NCBI GenBank assembly: GCA_008921705.1
Contig: VFFE01007190.1
Span: 476,809-540,808 of the forward strand
Direction: 5' to 3'
Source of the DNA: Burhinus oedicnemus
Lineage: Eukaryota; Chordata; Aves; Charadriiformes; Burhinidae
Length of the DNA stretch: 64,000 nt
Shown: positions 13,321 to 27,800 of the stretch, piece by piece
How the letters are laid out: the number at the start of each line of letters is the position of its first letter
Numbering within the stretch: position 1 is the first letter of the stretch
Notes under the pieces: generated by a model
Told to the model about the DNA's origin: nothing
What the model saw: only the letters and a program-made list of their open reading frames with translations
Databases searched by the model: none
Made by a program: the position numbers and the translations under genes

Positions 13321-15369
13321 ACTCACAATTGGAATAAATTATATGTTTCAAAGGTAGTTTATGTAGACATCAGACTGGTCATCATGTGATGGTGATTTAT
13401 ATTATATGCTCTAAATAACATTTACATTTTATTTATTATTTCTTTTTCTGGATACTGTTTTTATGTAAGTACACAAGACATTTTTCTGAGCTCTAGATTC
13501 CATTTGCAATTACTTCTACCCTCCATTTAAGGTCTGTACTGTTCACCATTAAAGACTGACACAGATCAGCTCACATAAAGCAATTCCAAAGAAAATGTAA
13601 TGTCACTAATGTAAATATGACAGTGACCATATCTACAAAATATACATTAGAACATAAAGCAAGTAAAACGGGGTATCTTCGTCCAGAAAATTGTGGCAAA
13701 AATTATAGCTCTGTTTCTTTTTCCTGTTTTAAGTTTCCAACAAAACTCTCAAAATAAAATATAACTTTTCTGGAGTGGGACTACCATGTGTTAGGGGAAT
13801 TGTAGTTCACATTATTCTGATCTTCACAGGTCTTTTGATCTCACTGGTTAGATTAAAACTTCCATGGTGCATGTCCAGACAGATTATGATAACCACCTGC
13901 AAGATATGCTTTCTGGGAAACAGTATCCTGAAGACTATGTTTTCCTAGAATAAAATAGCAAGTCAATAGCTCAGGACTCAAGTTTCCATGATCCACTTTT
14001 ACATCGCTTTAGAATAGAAATATTTTCAGCCAAACTATTTTAGATATTGAGAGAAAATACCTGAAATTTGCAAAAGAGCAGACAGATTGGGGGTTAGATG
14101 AGAATCTAATCCTTATCAAAATTCATTTCAATGGAAAATTCTTGACCAGCCCTATTAAAAAGAATTGCCTAAAACTCAATCTTGTTAAAGACAAAGGTAG
14201 AGAAAGCAACATCATTATTAACCCTTCTCATAAATAAATAGCATATTATATGTCGTCATCTCTGTATAAACAATATAATAATTAGAATAAAGTAAGATAT
14301 AATTTGCTGATCTGCACTTGAAGGAACACAGCTGACAGCTTCTGTCTGAGCAAAACGTATGATCCTAACTGAGAATATCCAATGATTTGACTGAGCTAAA
14401 AAAATTACTTATTGTTTTTCAAGCATTGGGCTATCTTTTTTTTTTTAGTATTTTTTTAAAAAAAAGCCTTATCACAAGTGTTATCAGGAACTGGAACTCT
14501 AAGCTACTGATAAACCTGCCGTCTGATAAACTGTAAATGAAGATAGCTACAAACTTATGCAGTTGTAACTGACAAATGCATCCAGCGTTAGTTCATGATT
14601 TGGTATGTTCGTTGATGATAATATTCTTTCTTTTCACACCATTCAAGAGAGTGATAACAAAATGAGATGCCTTTATTCTCTCTAAGGAATTCTTTATCAG
14701 GTGATTGTCAATATTGAAAGTCAGTTTTCTTCCCCAGCATTCATTATTCAGTGAAGGCTGTGGTTTCAAGTCCAGTCTTTTATTCTTATGTGCATAATGC
14801 AACAGCTAGAAAGGTTCAGCTTGCCAGAAGTATCCTGAAGCAAAATCATCCATTCCAAAGCAATGATAAGTTAGACAGTACCCAACACCTGTTCAAACAG
14901 TGGGAAATAACTCAGCACAGGTGTTAATGGGAAGTCCAGTTTGCACAACCGCAACTTCATGCCCTGGAAATTCAAAAGGTCATCATCCAGATCTTACGAA
15001 GACAAACTAATTAACAAAAAACTTTCTAAATAGTGCAAGACAAAAAAAAAAAAATTACCAGATATTTAGATTTTAGACAGGATTGAGTTAACTTGAATGA
15101 CACAATTACAGAATGTGAAGGTCTCTGAGCTAGCTTTTGGTGTGTCCTTAGGTGGTTAATACGGAAAAGTATTCTGGATTTTTGTCTGGACATTAAAAAC
15201 TCTGTCCTACCCAAATTTTAATAAGCCTGGATATAACCCACTGCGTCAGAAGATTTGCATAGAATTCAGAACAACTGAAATATTAAAAAACATGCGATAA
15301 TGAAACCTACTGAAAAAAAAAAAAAAAGGCTGATTCTAAATACAAGCAAGTTTCAATTTAGGTTTTAAA
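13321..15369. other. Unique AT-rich non-coding DNA
   Basis: Nothing was recognised with confidence. Bases 14105-14155 contain a weak trace of the old palindromic amniote repeat also seen near 34440. There are T and A runs at 14438-14465, 15043-15054 and 15314-15327. Confidence 0.5.
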
Positions 15370-15725
15370 GAAACAACATGGGGATCATCTACTCCAAACC
15401 CTGCTCATAGTAGGGACAAATTCAAAGTTAGAGCAGGTTACTTGCTTACTGACCCGCTGAGTTTTAAACATCTCCTAAGAGAGGATTCCACAACCTCTCT
15501 GGGCAACCTCTTCTAGTAATTAACCACCCTTACTGAGGACTTTGTTTAAATCCAGTTGGAATTTGCCTTGCTGCACAGTGTGTCCACCACCTCTTGGCTT
15601 TTCGCTATGTGCATCTGCCAAAAGGGCCTATGACAACCCGTTAGGTCATAGCAACTAGATCCCCCTTAGCCCTTTCTTCTTAAGGTTGAAAAAACCCAAC
15701 TCTCAGACTCCTGTATCATGTGATG
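15370..15725 (-). mobile_element. Old CR1 LINE fragment (3' end region)
   Basis: Read on the minus strand this is the 3' part of an avian CR1 retrotransposon. Diagnostic blocks in plus-strand order are a GATCATCT(A)CTCCAA motif, a GGGACA block, TCTCTGGGCAACCTCTTC, a CACCACCTCTTG block and a final block resembling the CR1 'leading to CCCAACTCTCAG' segment. Many substitutions and indels mark it as one of the older copies here. The octamer 3' tail is lost and the 5' side is truncated, as is usual for LINEs. CR1 normally encodes an ORF2 endonuclease/reverse transcriptase; none is intact here. Confidence 0.8.
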
Positions 15726-17937
15726 AAAAGGGGGCTAAACAGTAAAAAGGTAGCATTTGCTGTCAGTACTCAGTTACCTACAGTAATGAAGATACTGCTC
15801 AGTTATGGGGAACTAGTCTGGAAATTTAAAACATAAAAAAAAAGGAGGGAGGAACCAAACTCCAAACCCAGAGACCATTAATGTACATAAAATTGTGAAT
15901 ATATAGAAAAATTCCAAGATAAAATAGTTTATGTTTAATAACAACTATTAATAGTTGGGAATGGTTTATTTTATGATGCAAATCATTTTGTCAGGTTTTT
16001 TGGTCATAAGGATAGCTTTGTTTGTTGCTCTGAATATTTTCAGTATGACTAGGGAAGTTCCTATTGATTTTAATGTCCTTTACCAGCTAGTATAACTACA
16101 TGAGTCAAAGTGATCTTTAGTCTGATCTGGTTTGAACAGTCTTATATTCAGTGTCAAAAAAGCCATTATATGCACAACCTATCAATGCTTTTTAAAGTAA
16201 CACCCATACAATTATCATGGGGGGGATTCTAATTTATCTAACACAGTGATCTAATTAACACTTGAAGTCCTCTTCCTAAAAAAACCACCAATGCTCCTGA
16301 TGTAGTTAGCTGAAAGCTGCAAGTGTCCTTAAAGCCAAGTCTGAGAAGCTCAAGATCCATTTAAAGAGGTATGATAGCCATTTTCTGTCATTTATTTATC
16401 CTTTACCCATAAAGCATGTCATACTTGTGCCACTTATCATTAGTTACTAGTATGTTCATCCATTGCCTTTCAATGTATTGCCATTAAACTGGATGGCAAA
16501 CAATGGGCAGGGAAGATTATATGGTCAGTGCCCTAGGGATATAAGAGTAATGGATGGATGGACAGTAATGATTCACTTACCGCAATCAGTGCTACTCTCA
16601 GTCACTTTTGTGATGCAGTATTAGTTCCATAGGAGATATCAGATGAGAGGGGAAAAAAAAAGGTAAAAGGAGATAAATCTATATAAACGGGAAGGAAAGA
16701 GCAAATAGTTGTGGCTTCAACCCTTCTGTTTATTACTGTTTTCTAATGTTTTGAGAAAGATAGATGAAAATTATAGGAAGCACTAAAATGGAAATTAATG
16801 TTTTAAAAAGGTTCAAGGTTGCTATAGACAGGTTTTAAAGAAAATCATCATCTCTCCCTGCAATACATTTACAACACGAGGTCTCAAAACATAACAAAGC
16901 AAGGTGAAGCAAACTGTTTTGTTCTTTCCTCCCAGAAATGGGCTAAATCTCACTGGACCTAGAAAAATTTCTACATACCAAATTGGTGTATTGAAAAAAA
17001 GATATTTTGATATAAACCTCTCAGACCAGCTGAAAATGAGAATAATCCCACTGAATACAGTAAAATTACTTGTGTACTCCAAACTGCAGCTGTGTATAAG
17101 TGCTCTTCTAGTAAGGACACGCTAAACTGGTTTAAAACATGGCAAAGTCCACAGGACTTGTACCAGCTTCATTAAGGTTCTACATAAGCCTTTTCTTCAA
17201 ATTCTCTCTTGACTTTAAACTCTTCTATGCTGATAATACATTACTTGTTCTTAACTTCAGCTATTTCAGCTGAAGAAGAATAAAATGCTGATATTTTTTA
17301 TCTTTTTTTTTTTTATGGTAGGACACTCTGTAAAACCTAAAGAAGAAGCAAGATTAAGTAGAATTAAGTAGAAAGTTCAGAGACTTTAATGAGATGGTTT
17401 TATTTAAATTCTCATTTACAAAAGAGCTTTCTAGTCATTAGAATTTTGAACTTGTTAAAAAAAAGAATTAATTACTGTCTTGACACAGCATTTTTCAGAC
17501 TTCTTTTTCTCTTTTGAATGTGTTTTGCTGGTACAATGTCTGAAACAGAAAGCTGTTTTACAAATAGTTTCTGGAAGAATTACTAAGCAAAACCAGATTG
17601 AGCAGGAGGTGTTGAGAAAGGCATACATTTTTATTGATAGAAGGATGCAATGCTGAAAGAATAATAAACAGTGTTTAGATAGCAGCACAAGAAGGTTTTC
17701 AACTGTATAATAAAAACAGTTTGTTACTATATACATATAACAAGAAACAGAATGCTATTTTAGCTTTATAGAATTTAATTTGCTTGTCTTCTGAAAATGG
17801 GCAAATATAGCAGCTGTGTTTCCAGTCTTCAACTTTATAAACTTTGCTCTCATCTAGCAAAACGTTCTGTTAAGTTCTTGAAATTGGAGGTAAAGATGCA
17901 ATTTCTTTACATGTTTAGCCATGGAATTATGAAGAAG
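15726..17937. other. Unique AT-rich non-coding DNA
   Basis: No gene or repeat was recognised. ORFs up to 93 codons (17455-17736 minus) show no domain. Bases 16055-16080 have a faint match to the same old repeat family as 34434-34515. Confidence 0.5.
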
Positions 17938-17957
17938 NNNNNNNNNNNNNNNNNNNN
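17938..17957. other. Assembly gap, 20 N
   Basis: A second run of exactly 20 N. Three bases later a 26-T homopolymer begins (17961-17986). The same arrangement of gap and T26 is found at 6.9 kb. Confidence 0.98.
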
Positions 17958-17960
17958 TTC

Positions 17961-17986
<26 letters not shown>
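17961..17986. repeat. (T)26 homopolymer next to an assembly gap
   Basis: Twenty-six T residues directly after the gap, the same recorded length as the tract at 6888-6913. Confidence 0.95.
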
Positions 17987-17991
<5 letters not shown>

Positions 17992-20900
17992 GACAGTACT
18001 ACCCAGAGGGCCTCTTGATCATCCTGGCCATTACTGAGACATTTCAAGCAAAGTTATCCCTGCTTTGCAGAAGGGTTCCCAAGAAAGCTAGGAAACGCAA
18101 AAGTGTCAGGAACTTATCATTTTGCAGTAAGAAATAGGTTTCACACCACTAGTCTGCTTATAATTATGGTGATGAGACTCACATACTTACCTTCAGATTG
18201 CTTTTCATTACTTAGTTACTCCATCCAACCAAGGGCAGTGCTCAGCTGTCCTGTGCCCTGCAGAACTGAAAAGCAAGAAACAAGTGCTCCCCAAATACTA
18301 AAGGTACGAAGCTAGGGCAGACAGCAAGTGGAAAAAACAGTAAAATGCAAATCAGATAGTCTTCATCCCCAAATTTCTCCTCACATCATCAGACCGATCT
18401 CCACAGAGAAAAGCTATCTGATGTTCCTTAGAAAATCAAATTGTATTTGCTTTTACAGTAATTGTTCCCCCAATACTGCAATAAGCTATAGCCAGACAAC
18501 ATTCTTAACTCCGGACTCCTCTCATGCTTCTCCTAAAATAAATAAATAAGTAAATAGTTGTAGCTGTCTACTGGCTGAATAGGTGTTTAAATTTTTTTTT
18601 TTTTTTAATTTTTATTATTGGTATGCCTAAACTGGTAGCTGAAATTAAATAATTTTAAAGGTGTAATTCTCAGAAATTGCTTTTCAAATTCGTTTTGAAT
18701 GTAGATGTCTAATCTCCTTTAAGGGTTCTGGCACATTAGACACAGGCACACAATGTTCTTCTGTAGTGTCATTCCACCATGGGGTTGACAGGGTGTCTTA
18801 AAAAAAAATTACCAAGTCCTAATGGTAGGTGTATCCATTTATTTCCACCCCACATTACAAAGGGAATGGAAGAGGTGCCTCGAAAGAGCTCCAGCCAGGA
18901 TAGACTAAGGGGAAAGCTCTGTGAACAATCAAGCTCAAAGAACAAGTTTTTGTTGATTTAAAACCAACCAACCAACCAACCAAAAAAAAAATGACAACCA
19001 CATTAAAGCATTAGCATAAAATCCTGGGAAAACAATTACATGAATACTCCCGCAAGTCCTTCAGTTGAGAGTAGACCAGGGAGGGATTCAGTTATGGCTG
19101 CGTTCAGGTATTACCAAACCATGTAGCGGCCCAGAACAAAACTGTTGCATATGGCTGTAAGGATGCTGCTTATTCTGACTGTATTTAATCCCTGCAAGAT
19201 CAGAGCTGCTGCTGCTGAGAGCAATATTGGAGTGTCTGGAGAAACCATCACTGACGGAGTCAGAACAGCTATGCCCACTAAAGTTGGCCTTCCATCTCTG
19301 TTCCCCCTTCATCTAGCTGGGAACAGCAAGTCCATATTTCCCTGCCTTACTATTCCAGATCCTCTCCTTCTCATAAGAACCTTGTTATTTGTCCACTTGC
19401 TTGTGGCAGCAAACCCCAAAATTAAGTTTAATGTTGCCTTGGTGAGAAACCAAGGGCTGGCATTGGGTTTAGTGTTCTCTATTGTTTACAAGTAATCTAG
19501 ATTCTTCTAGTGTCATATCTAAAATATGTTTAATTAAGTTGTGAGTTGTTGATTTCAGGTGACTGTTGATCACACTGACAGGAGTAAATAGGTCATTGGT
19601 AATCAGGGTCTCAGAACATTGGAAGAAGTCTAAGAATGACTGCAATTATGTAAAATCATGCAGAACCAATAATAATGAAAAATAAATTGTCCCCTCACTC
19701 TGAATGTACAGACATAAGTGGAAACAAAATGGAGAAACAGAACCATACATATTAATGAGACAGCACCATCTAATCAAAACCCATTGTCTTCTGCCAGCTC
19801 AATCAACAAATTATTATAGAGGATAATGTTACATTTAGGAACTCTAAATGTTTATAAACAACCTCAATTACTATACTGCAGTAACTTTTCTTCGAAAGCA
19901 ATCAGGTTTAATATTTTATCAGAAGAACAGAAGGAGACATTTTTATAAGATCAAACAATTATATTGATAAAGACATTTAGTCATGTTGAATAAAAATACT
20001 TAGTTTTAAATTAATGTATGTGATTTTTCTGAGTTTCTCAATAGCATAAATAAATAAACATCAAGTTGCCAATGTTAAAAGATTGTTCAGAATGCAACAG
20101 TCTTAAAAACCAGTAGAGTTCCTAGGAATCTTACAGATATTTCTGCAAGCTATTCTAAAACTCTGTGAAATTGAACATATTTCTTTGCATTCAATGAATC
20201 CTGTAAATGCCTATAGGACTTCTTTCAAATCATCAAATAAATGCTAGTGTCTTATCCAGCATTAATAATTGGGTTTTGTCAATTCAGCACTTTAAAATGT
20301 TCATTTTGTGAAGTTACCATGTTGCGTGCTTTCCTTTCTTCCACTGCCTTTAATTCCCAGTGGATAGTAAATCAAGTGATTTTATTATTTCTTTTATTCC
20401 CCACTGCCCCATATTGTTTTCTTTTTTAAATTCTCATTATATTGTAAGTTCTAAGGTTATACACTGCCTTTAGGATTTTTGATATATTATGTACTTATAT
20501 TTGAATTTTTCATAAAGTAATATGTATATGTGTGTCTGTGTATCTTAGAGATTTTACGTACATTTGCATCATATATTGGCTACAGTTACAGTCAACTCTT
20601 CTGCAGAGGAAGCACCTTCAGTCCATCCCATGCATCCCTGTGCATAGTGTATTTAAAAAGTCAGAAATTCTTCTACGTGAACATATTTATGCATAAAAAA
20701 GAATAAATTTTGTTCAACTTGAAACAAAAATTTCATATCTCTGAAGATTCCATTTCAACATACTTCACTTCACAGTAAAAGAATCCTTTGTTTCTGCTAC
20801 TCTGATACTAATTAGGCAGTGCTGGTTTGGGGTTTTTGTAAAGTTACTTTATTTTTGAAACATCATATGTAACCATATTTTTATTTTAATGAAGCCATTT

Positions 20901-21640
20901 CCGTATGCAAGACCCCTAGCTCTATGTAAGAGGAAAGACAAGTAAATGCCAGCAAGTATTGTAAGCAATGGAACAGTAAAAAAATAACTTTTTTTTTTAT
21001 TTTTTAGAACAAAAGTTAGAGGTTTTACAATGAGCTGTTAAACTGAGTTCTTAAGAAATACCGAAAGCCAAAAAGCACCCTAAAGTTGTAATTGGCATAT
21101 TATCAACATATGTATAAAGAATCAAGGAGTGCCAGTCAGTTGTTGGAAAAGCTATTCAAATTCTGTCAATGTGTTCTACCTCTGTAGCCAGTGAGGAAGC
21201 TCCCACCAAATTTACTGAAAAAAACAGCTGGGCTAACACTGACAGCTTGGCCAAATTTCTCTGAAGTGTGTTTAAAAGTTACAAATATATCTTTATTAAA
21301 TGCAACCTAGCTTTCAGGTACAACGTTTGAAAGGCATTAATATAGAAGGTGTTTTTCATCTCCAGTTCCTATGAACCTATAACTAATTGAAATAAACATG
21401 TATAATTGTATATGGCTGTAGTCATTCCCAGCAAGATTAACCCATGCTTCTGTGTTCCCCTTGGCAGTGGCCCTAAAAACAACTTATCATTGAGTGATTG
21501 GACTATGAAATCACCTTCGCTTTCTTCTTCTTTACTGTTCCCTTCTCTTTTTTCCCTGGCCCCACAAGACAAATTATCTAGTAACAAGCAGAATTATTCA
21601 GGAATGCTAAAGGACTATCATGTTATTTAAACACTGAAGA
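17987..21640. other. Unique AT-rich non-coding DNA
   Basis: No gene was recognised. The stretch contains (AACC)5 at about 18963-18982, T-runs near 18592-18606, and a pair of opposed ORFs at 19088-19495 (116 codons plus, 74 codons minus) around a GCTGCTGCTGCTG tract. Neither ORF has convincing splice sites or a known domain. Confidence 0.5.
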
Positions 21641-21842
21641 GAGGCAGTGATCTAAGCCTAGGAGTGACAGCTGTGACTGCGGGGATTTGTTGCCAGCTCT
21701 GGGAATGGCTTGCTCCACAGGCTTGCCAACTTTTCTAGCCTATCTGTAAAATGGAACTAACATTTTTTGATGCCATAGAGCTAAGCATTTTGAAGTACTT
21801 TGAAGATGCAAAGAGCTTTAATAGTGTTAAGTATCACATTTT
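21641..21842 (+). repeat. Ancient MIR-type CORE-SINE
   Basis: The order of blocks matches a MIR/CORE-SINE: a tRNA-like start (GAGGCAGTGATCTAAGCCTA), the CCCAGCTCTG-like part of the tRNA B-box side at about 21690, a CTGTAAAATGG core word near 21745, and a 3' tail of the type TTTGAAGTACTTTGAAG...GCAAAGAGCTTTAATAGTG. These elements are tRNA-derived, non-coding, mobilised in trans by LINEs, and were active before the main amniote lineages split. The copy is heavily substituted but nearly full length. It shares its tail module with the minus-strand copy at 43145. Confidence 0.8.
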
Positions 21843-24800
21843 AGCTACATGGACCAAAGAACAGAGTTTGGAAAAATTTTAATTTTTTTCCCCAGAGAGA
21901 CTCTGTAATGCAAATCAAACCTGATTCTGGCCCAACTATGAATTTGAAACCAGTGATGGAATGAAAAATCATGTTTTCAAAGGATATCCATGTCAAAGCA
22001 GAGGGATATTAGCCTATGGTTTCTTTGGAACTTGCCTTAAGGAATATCAATTTTTTAAATTTTTTTTAGTGCCTTTTTCTACCTGTTTCTCATTATTTTT
22101 TGCCTCGATTCCATGATTAACTCTTCAGTTTTACTCTTTATCTCCTCAAAGTTTAAGAAATATTACAAGGTGGGGATCATATGAAATGGTTCATATGAAA
22201 ATTTTCCCAGAGCGTATTAAACAAGGGTATTCTGAGGGCTAAATAGTTAACTGAAGCCATCAAAATAAGAAGCATGACCCTGTGACATCAGAAGAGGACC
22301 GCTAGAGATGACCAATTCTATAGAACCATTTTCCAAGGTACCTCCATGCAAAATTCCCTAGTCTGAATTAAAATAAAATCAAAATGGTGCAGAAAAGCAA
22401 TTAAAATGATCCAGGAAGTATAAAAACTATTTATATGATAGCAGCAAGACTTATCTTTTCAGTGCAATGGAATACAGCACAGAAAGACTCACATCGATAC
22501 AGATTGAGGCAGGTACAACTGCTTCATACAGCATCTAGTGGAAAAACAAGTTTAGACCTAGAAAACAAAGTAGGACATAGGAGACAAGGCATCTTGTATC
22601 AAATTATTTCCAGATCATGGAAATTTCCTCTCCAAAAAGATACTGCTATTCTGCATCCTATTATGGACCTGGTTTAGCTTGCTCAGGCATTTTTACGCTC
22701 CACTGTATGGAGGAGAATGTCCCTAAAGGAGTTTGATTTGTGTAAACAACAGAATGAAGACAGAGAAGGTGTCCCAATTTACCATAGGTGTATAGTTTTG
22801 CTTTAATGCAAGCAATAAACCAAAGGTCTGAAAATCTGTATTAGGGAACGCACACCTAAGCATATGTTGATAATGGTGTAAATGGTCCTGAAAGGCCTGA
22901 GTACAGCTTGTTTTGGAATAGCTATAATGGAGGAAATATAAAGACACAAGGCCTCACAGTATCAAATTTAGTGTTCTAAAAGCAATTATGAGTAATGGAT
23001 ATTCGTAGGAGGCTCGTTAAGACAAAGACTGAAAATGTAGAACACTAACACATACAAGTGTAGCCACTGTACATTTAATACCATAATAAACTACTAATAC
23101 AGATTTTTTTCACAATTCTATGTGTATTGAGGTATGTAACCGAATGTAGCATATAGAACCTTCACAAAAAGAATAAGGCAAATGTAATTCTTCACCTCCT
23201 ATGTAATCTGTAACTAAAGGTGAAGGGAGAACAACTATTCATCATTTCTCAGCACCTGGAAACTAGGGATACCAGGTGAAATTATGCCGCATTGTATTTC
23301 AAGCAAAATGAAGCATCCTTTTCCACATAACATTTAAACTGAGAAACTCCATGCCACATGATTATATATGTGTATATATATATATTATATATGGATGCTG
23401 GATATGGATTTTAAAAGTGAGACACATAAATGGAAGGAGGGTCCATTGGTATTTGCTAAACATAAAATTTTTAATACTGGATCTGGCTCAGAAAATCCCA
23501 ACATCATTAGCAGCATTCTGGAATTCCATGCTCAATCTACAGAGAGAGTATGAGAAGACGAAACTGAATTTCTGAGGATGCTGGGACCAAATGCTAAGTC
23601 TCAAGGGGTGCATCCTGGGCAAAATATCTACATCCACAGGGGTAACCAGTAACCTCAGCATATTCTTGATGGTCCAGTCTTTATGTTTCTCTCCCTTATG
23701 GATTCCTTGATTGTCTTAAGAAACTTCAGCAGCACTACCTAAAATGTACCATCTCCAGGCAGCCAGTTTGAAATAATCCACTGAGAGAAAGGTTTGCAGT
23801 CTGTCACTTTCTTTTCTGAACTTTGCCTTAGCTTCTGTATTCTTCTGGGAAGAAACTGAATTTATGTGACTTAGTCTCCATACCCATCGGTGAGATATGG
23901 GTAAAACAATTAATGATCAAAGACTGATTTTAACAAGGGCAAGGTTCTTATTAGGAGTGAAGATCTAGGTGAAAGATAAAGGAATTTCTTCAAACTTAAA
24001 AAAAAAAAAATAACCAAACCAAACCAAAAACAAACAAAAAGACCCCACAAAAATTTTAAAAAAAGTCAACAAAACAAAAACCAGTGTGGATTTGGACTTG
24101 ACATTTAAGATAAGATTTGAGCTCAGTCTGATTCTTTTTTTTTTCTGAAACAATTTACTGCTGAAAATAGGTGTTTTATAATTGAAACACCAGCAGACCT
24201 ATAATTCTACAGATAAAACTGGTAGTGCCATAATATATCATGGTTTTTCATTGAAAAAAATTAAGTTCATTTTGCTGTGTTGCCAAATTGTAATTTACAG
24301 TACATCTGTAAATTCTCAGAGGTAAATAAATATTGGTCATATCACAGTTAATTAATAAAAGATAAATAATGAAAACTCATACTTTGTTGCTTTTTTTCTT
24401 GAAAATATCTTGAAAAAGCTGACATTACTTCACAGAGCATGAGATTTATGTGTTTGGAGGCTATCTGTATTTTCACCCTTTGTCTATCTTCTCTTCTTCA
24501 CAGCTGTCATAAATGTTCTGTAACACTTCAAATTTTGTGACACTAATTACATCTAAAATGCTTGTGTAACTAATATGTAAGTATATTGTAAGCTGGTGCA
24601 CAGCTAAATGAACTTCTAGAGAAATTGTAATGCTTCTTCATTTGTAAATTATAAGATTATACTCTGAGTTGTATTAGATCTAAAAAAATTTGCGCATACT
24701 GTATAATTCCTGAATTTACTTAATGAGTACACATAGTGTTAGAACTGATTCATGGATCCTGCTGCTCAATGGCATAGGAATTACAGAAGATGTTATCTCA

Positions 24801-27800
24801 TCAATCCACCTCAGCATTTTATCAGTGGGTAGCATATTTCTTATAGTCAGAAATACCAACTCAAATGTATTGCAAACTGGTTTACAACTGCATTTGTAAT
24901 TTACTTCATGTGCATTTAAAACGAATGATTTGTGCTCAAAGTATATTTAGAAAGAATCAAAAGAAATCCAAAACTGTTCTATATATTTCATTCAAAATAT
25001 TCTGTTATTTCTCAGAGACACAACATATATTCTCCTTTTATAGCAAATTAGCCTATATTACATACCAGGAAGACAGACACAAACACCTAAAAAGTCTGAG
25101 CAGGGAAGGCAACATTCTCATCTTTTTTGCCCAGCTCATTGTGGCAATCCACCATTCAAAGCTATCTACTTTGCTTCTCTGAGGCAAAGGAACAGGATCT
25201 CAATACTCCAACTCTCAAACTGTTTGTGGAATATCCAACTTTTTGGATGCCTCATGATTTTGAGTTTGTTGGTGTTTGTACTAGAGCCAGTACTGACCTT
25301 ATCTTGTATTTTCAAGGAACCCTGTTGGGATATAAAGCCTTTGTTTAAATCCATTTTAAGATTAAAAAGCATCTTCTGCTTACCACAAATAAATAAATAA
25401 AACTTCCTCCTCGAACTCCTGAATAACTTAAGTGAATGCCTTTCTCAAATCTTACAATGATTTCAGCTTTGTGGTCTTAGTAGGTTTTTCCACATACCTT
25501 TCTAAACACATTGTAGTCTTGTTTAACAAAAAAGACTAAGGAAATGGAACAATGCTTGAAGAAGAGACTGACTTTTTAAAGTTCAGTGCCCTTCACTCTT
25601 GCTCCTCTCCACTGGAAGTTTTCCATGAAGGCGTATCTCTGTTAAGGGAGGCAAAATAGTCCCATTAGACTCCTAAGGACTTATCAAGCCTAAACTACTA
25701 CAAACAGTTGAAAAGGTAGCCTAATTAGAGCCTGTCCTTTAGTAGTCTTAGACCTTCTTTGCCAAGCAGCTGTATGGTCAGTTCTAGTGGATGATCACTG
25801 ATGTCTGTCACATGAGGCATTCTCTTTTCTTGACAGAGTATTTTTCTTGCTTGAAGTTTCTTAATCAGCAAATCTGCATTTGAAAAAGGGAATATGTCTC
25901 TTTTATTAAAATTATTCAGTTTGTGCTACCATCACTTTGGGATCACAGCCTAACATGAGAGACAAAAATTAAGATAAAAAACTATACTTCCAGATTGGAA
26001 TTGGCTGCTTGCAAGAAATATGTAGAGCGTGTTATAAACACATTCCTATGTTGTGCAGACAAATTTTCCAAAATTGTCATAGATTAAAATATCAGAGCAC
26101 TAGCAATCATCTGCTTATATTCAGTAACAATATTTTGGAATTTCCTACTCCAAGTACCAGTTCCCCATACAAGAAAAGATACTCCATCTGCCTTGAGTAC
26201 AATATAAAAGAGAGGGAACAAGTTGGCCTGCAGCAGCCTCTTCTCCTCAGACTACTATGCTGTTGGTGGGAGTGGATCCTCTTTCAACAGAAGAGGAAAA
26301 GAAACAATGATAAAGGCAGACACACAAAAAAAGAAAAAAAAATATTGCCCTTTCTAAAACAATAATATCTGCAGGGATGAAAGAGGAGCTATCAGCCTGC
26401 CCTCTATGAAAAATAAAACAAAGGCAGGTGCTACACCAAATATTCATGTACATCTAGTGGGAGGTAATTGAATTAAAAATAGCCACCCTGAGGTGAAAAT
26501 AGTTCCTCTGTCTGTATTTGTTGCCCTAAAACAAAGGCTTCTGGCTATACGGCACAATTTCAGGAAATACTTTTTCCTCCTCGGGCAATATTTTACAGCT
26601 GCAGCCCCAAATTCCAGACTTTACCAAAAAGATACGAATAATGAGACTTGTGAGGGTCCTTTCCAGAGATCACAAGTGAAAACTGGATTGGATAGGATTT
26701 ATGGAAAGGCAGAGTTCAGGCTGTAGGACTGGGGGCATACTTGGGATCTTGAAGACAAAAGGAAGGAGAGTGAGATGAGAACCCACAGAGGAAGACAGTC
26801 TTAAAAGAAGGCTTTTCAGCAGAAATAAGTAGGAAGGCAGGCAGCCTACCAGAAGGATTAAGAAAGGAAACAAGTTATTTGAATATATAGGAAATGTAAA
26901 AAAGGAGGGAGGAAAGAGGCAGAAGTGATTATGCCTAAAGCATTATATTCAAGAATCAAAGTGAGGGGAAAAAATGCAGGCTGTGTAGGAATATTGGTTA
27001 AAGTGATACCGTATGCTACCATCCCTTGTTCCTTTTCAGAAACATACTGGCTTACACTTTCCAGATGTATTTTCTCAACAACTGACACTAACTGATCTTT
27101 GCAGTTTGTGAGGAAACACACCTCAATTTGCAAGATCACAGAACTTTTATCTGGCTGGGTTTATGCAAAATGCAGTTTTATTTGTCCATTTTTCATTGAG
27201 ACCCAATCTGCTTTGTACTTAGCAGATTCTCCTGCGTTTTGTGTAAACACTAGATAGTGTTCAAGAGAAAACAAGCTTAATTCTAGCAAATGAAAGGGTT
27301 AGGGTCTCGATGATGAAATCAGAAATAAGGTTCCCATGATGGAAAACAAAAAAATAAAAAAACCCTCTTGGGATAAAACTCAACATTAAGGGTCATATAA
27401 GTTGTTTCAGTACCTCACCTAATGTAGCATCTGAGAAACTTGTCTGTAACTTAGTAGGTTGGATCATCTCTCTGTTCAATGTAGACTGCACTTTTTTTCT
27501 TTTTTTCCATTTAATCTGCTTCTTTCTTTACTCTTTTCTTGGTGTTTTATAATCCATTAGGAAGATAGTTTGAGTAATGGAAATCTCCTTCATAAATATG
27601 GCTGCAATAGCTAAAAGTTTTTCACTTTAAATACAAAGAAAATCTTCAGTGTGGGCTCTTAGGACTCACTAATTGCAAATAAAGTGATCTTTCTTCTCTT
27701 TGGAGAGATATTTCCAGACCATCAGATTGCTACACTAGTTTGCAGATGGTATCTCTTAGAAAGTTTACATTATCCACTTATTTTATTAAAATTAATCACA

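Noticed and set aside
19088..19495. 116-codon plus ORF and serine-rich 74-codon minus ORF
   Set aside because: Driven partly by a GCTGCTGCTGCTG tract; no convincing splice donors or acceptors and no recognised domain.
27296..27312. Telomere-like word GGGTTAGGGT
   Set aside because: A single unit only, not an interstitial telomeric array.
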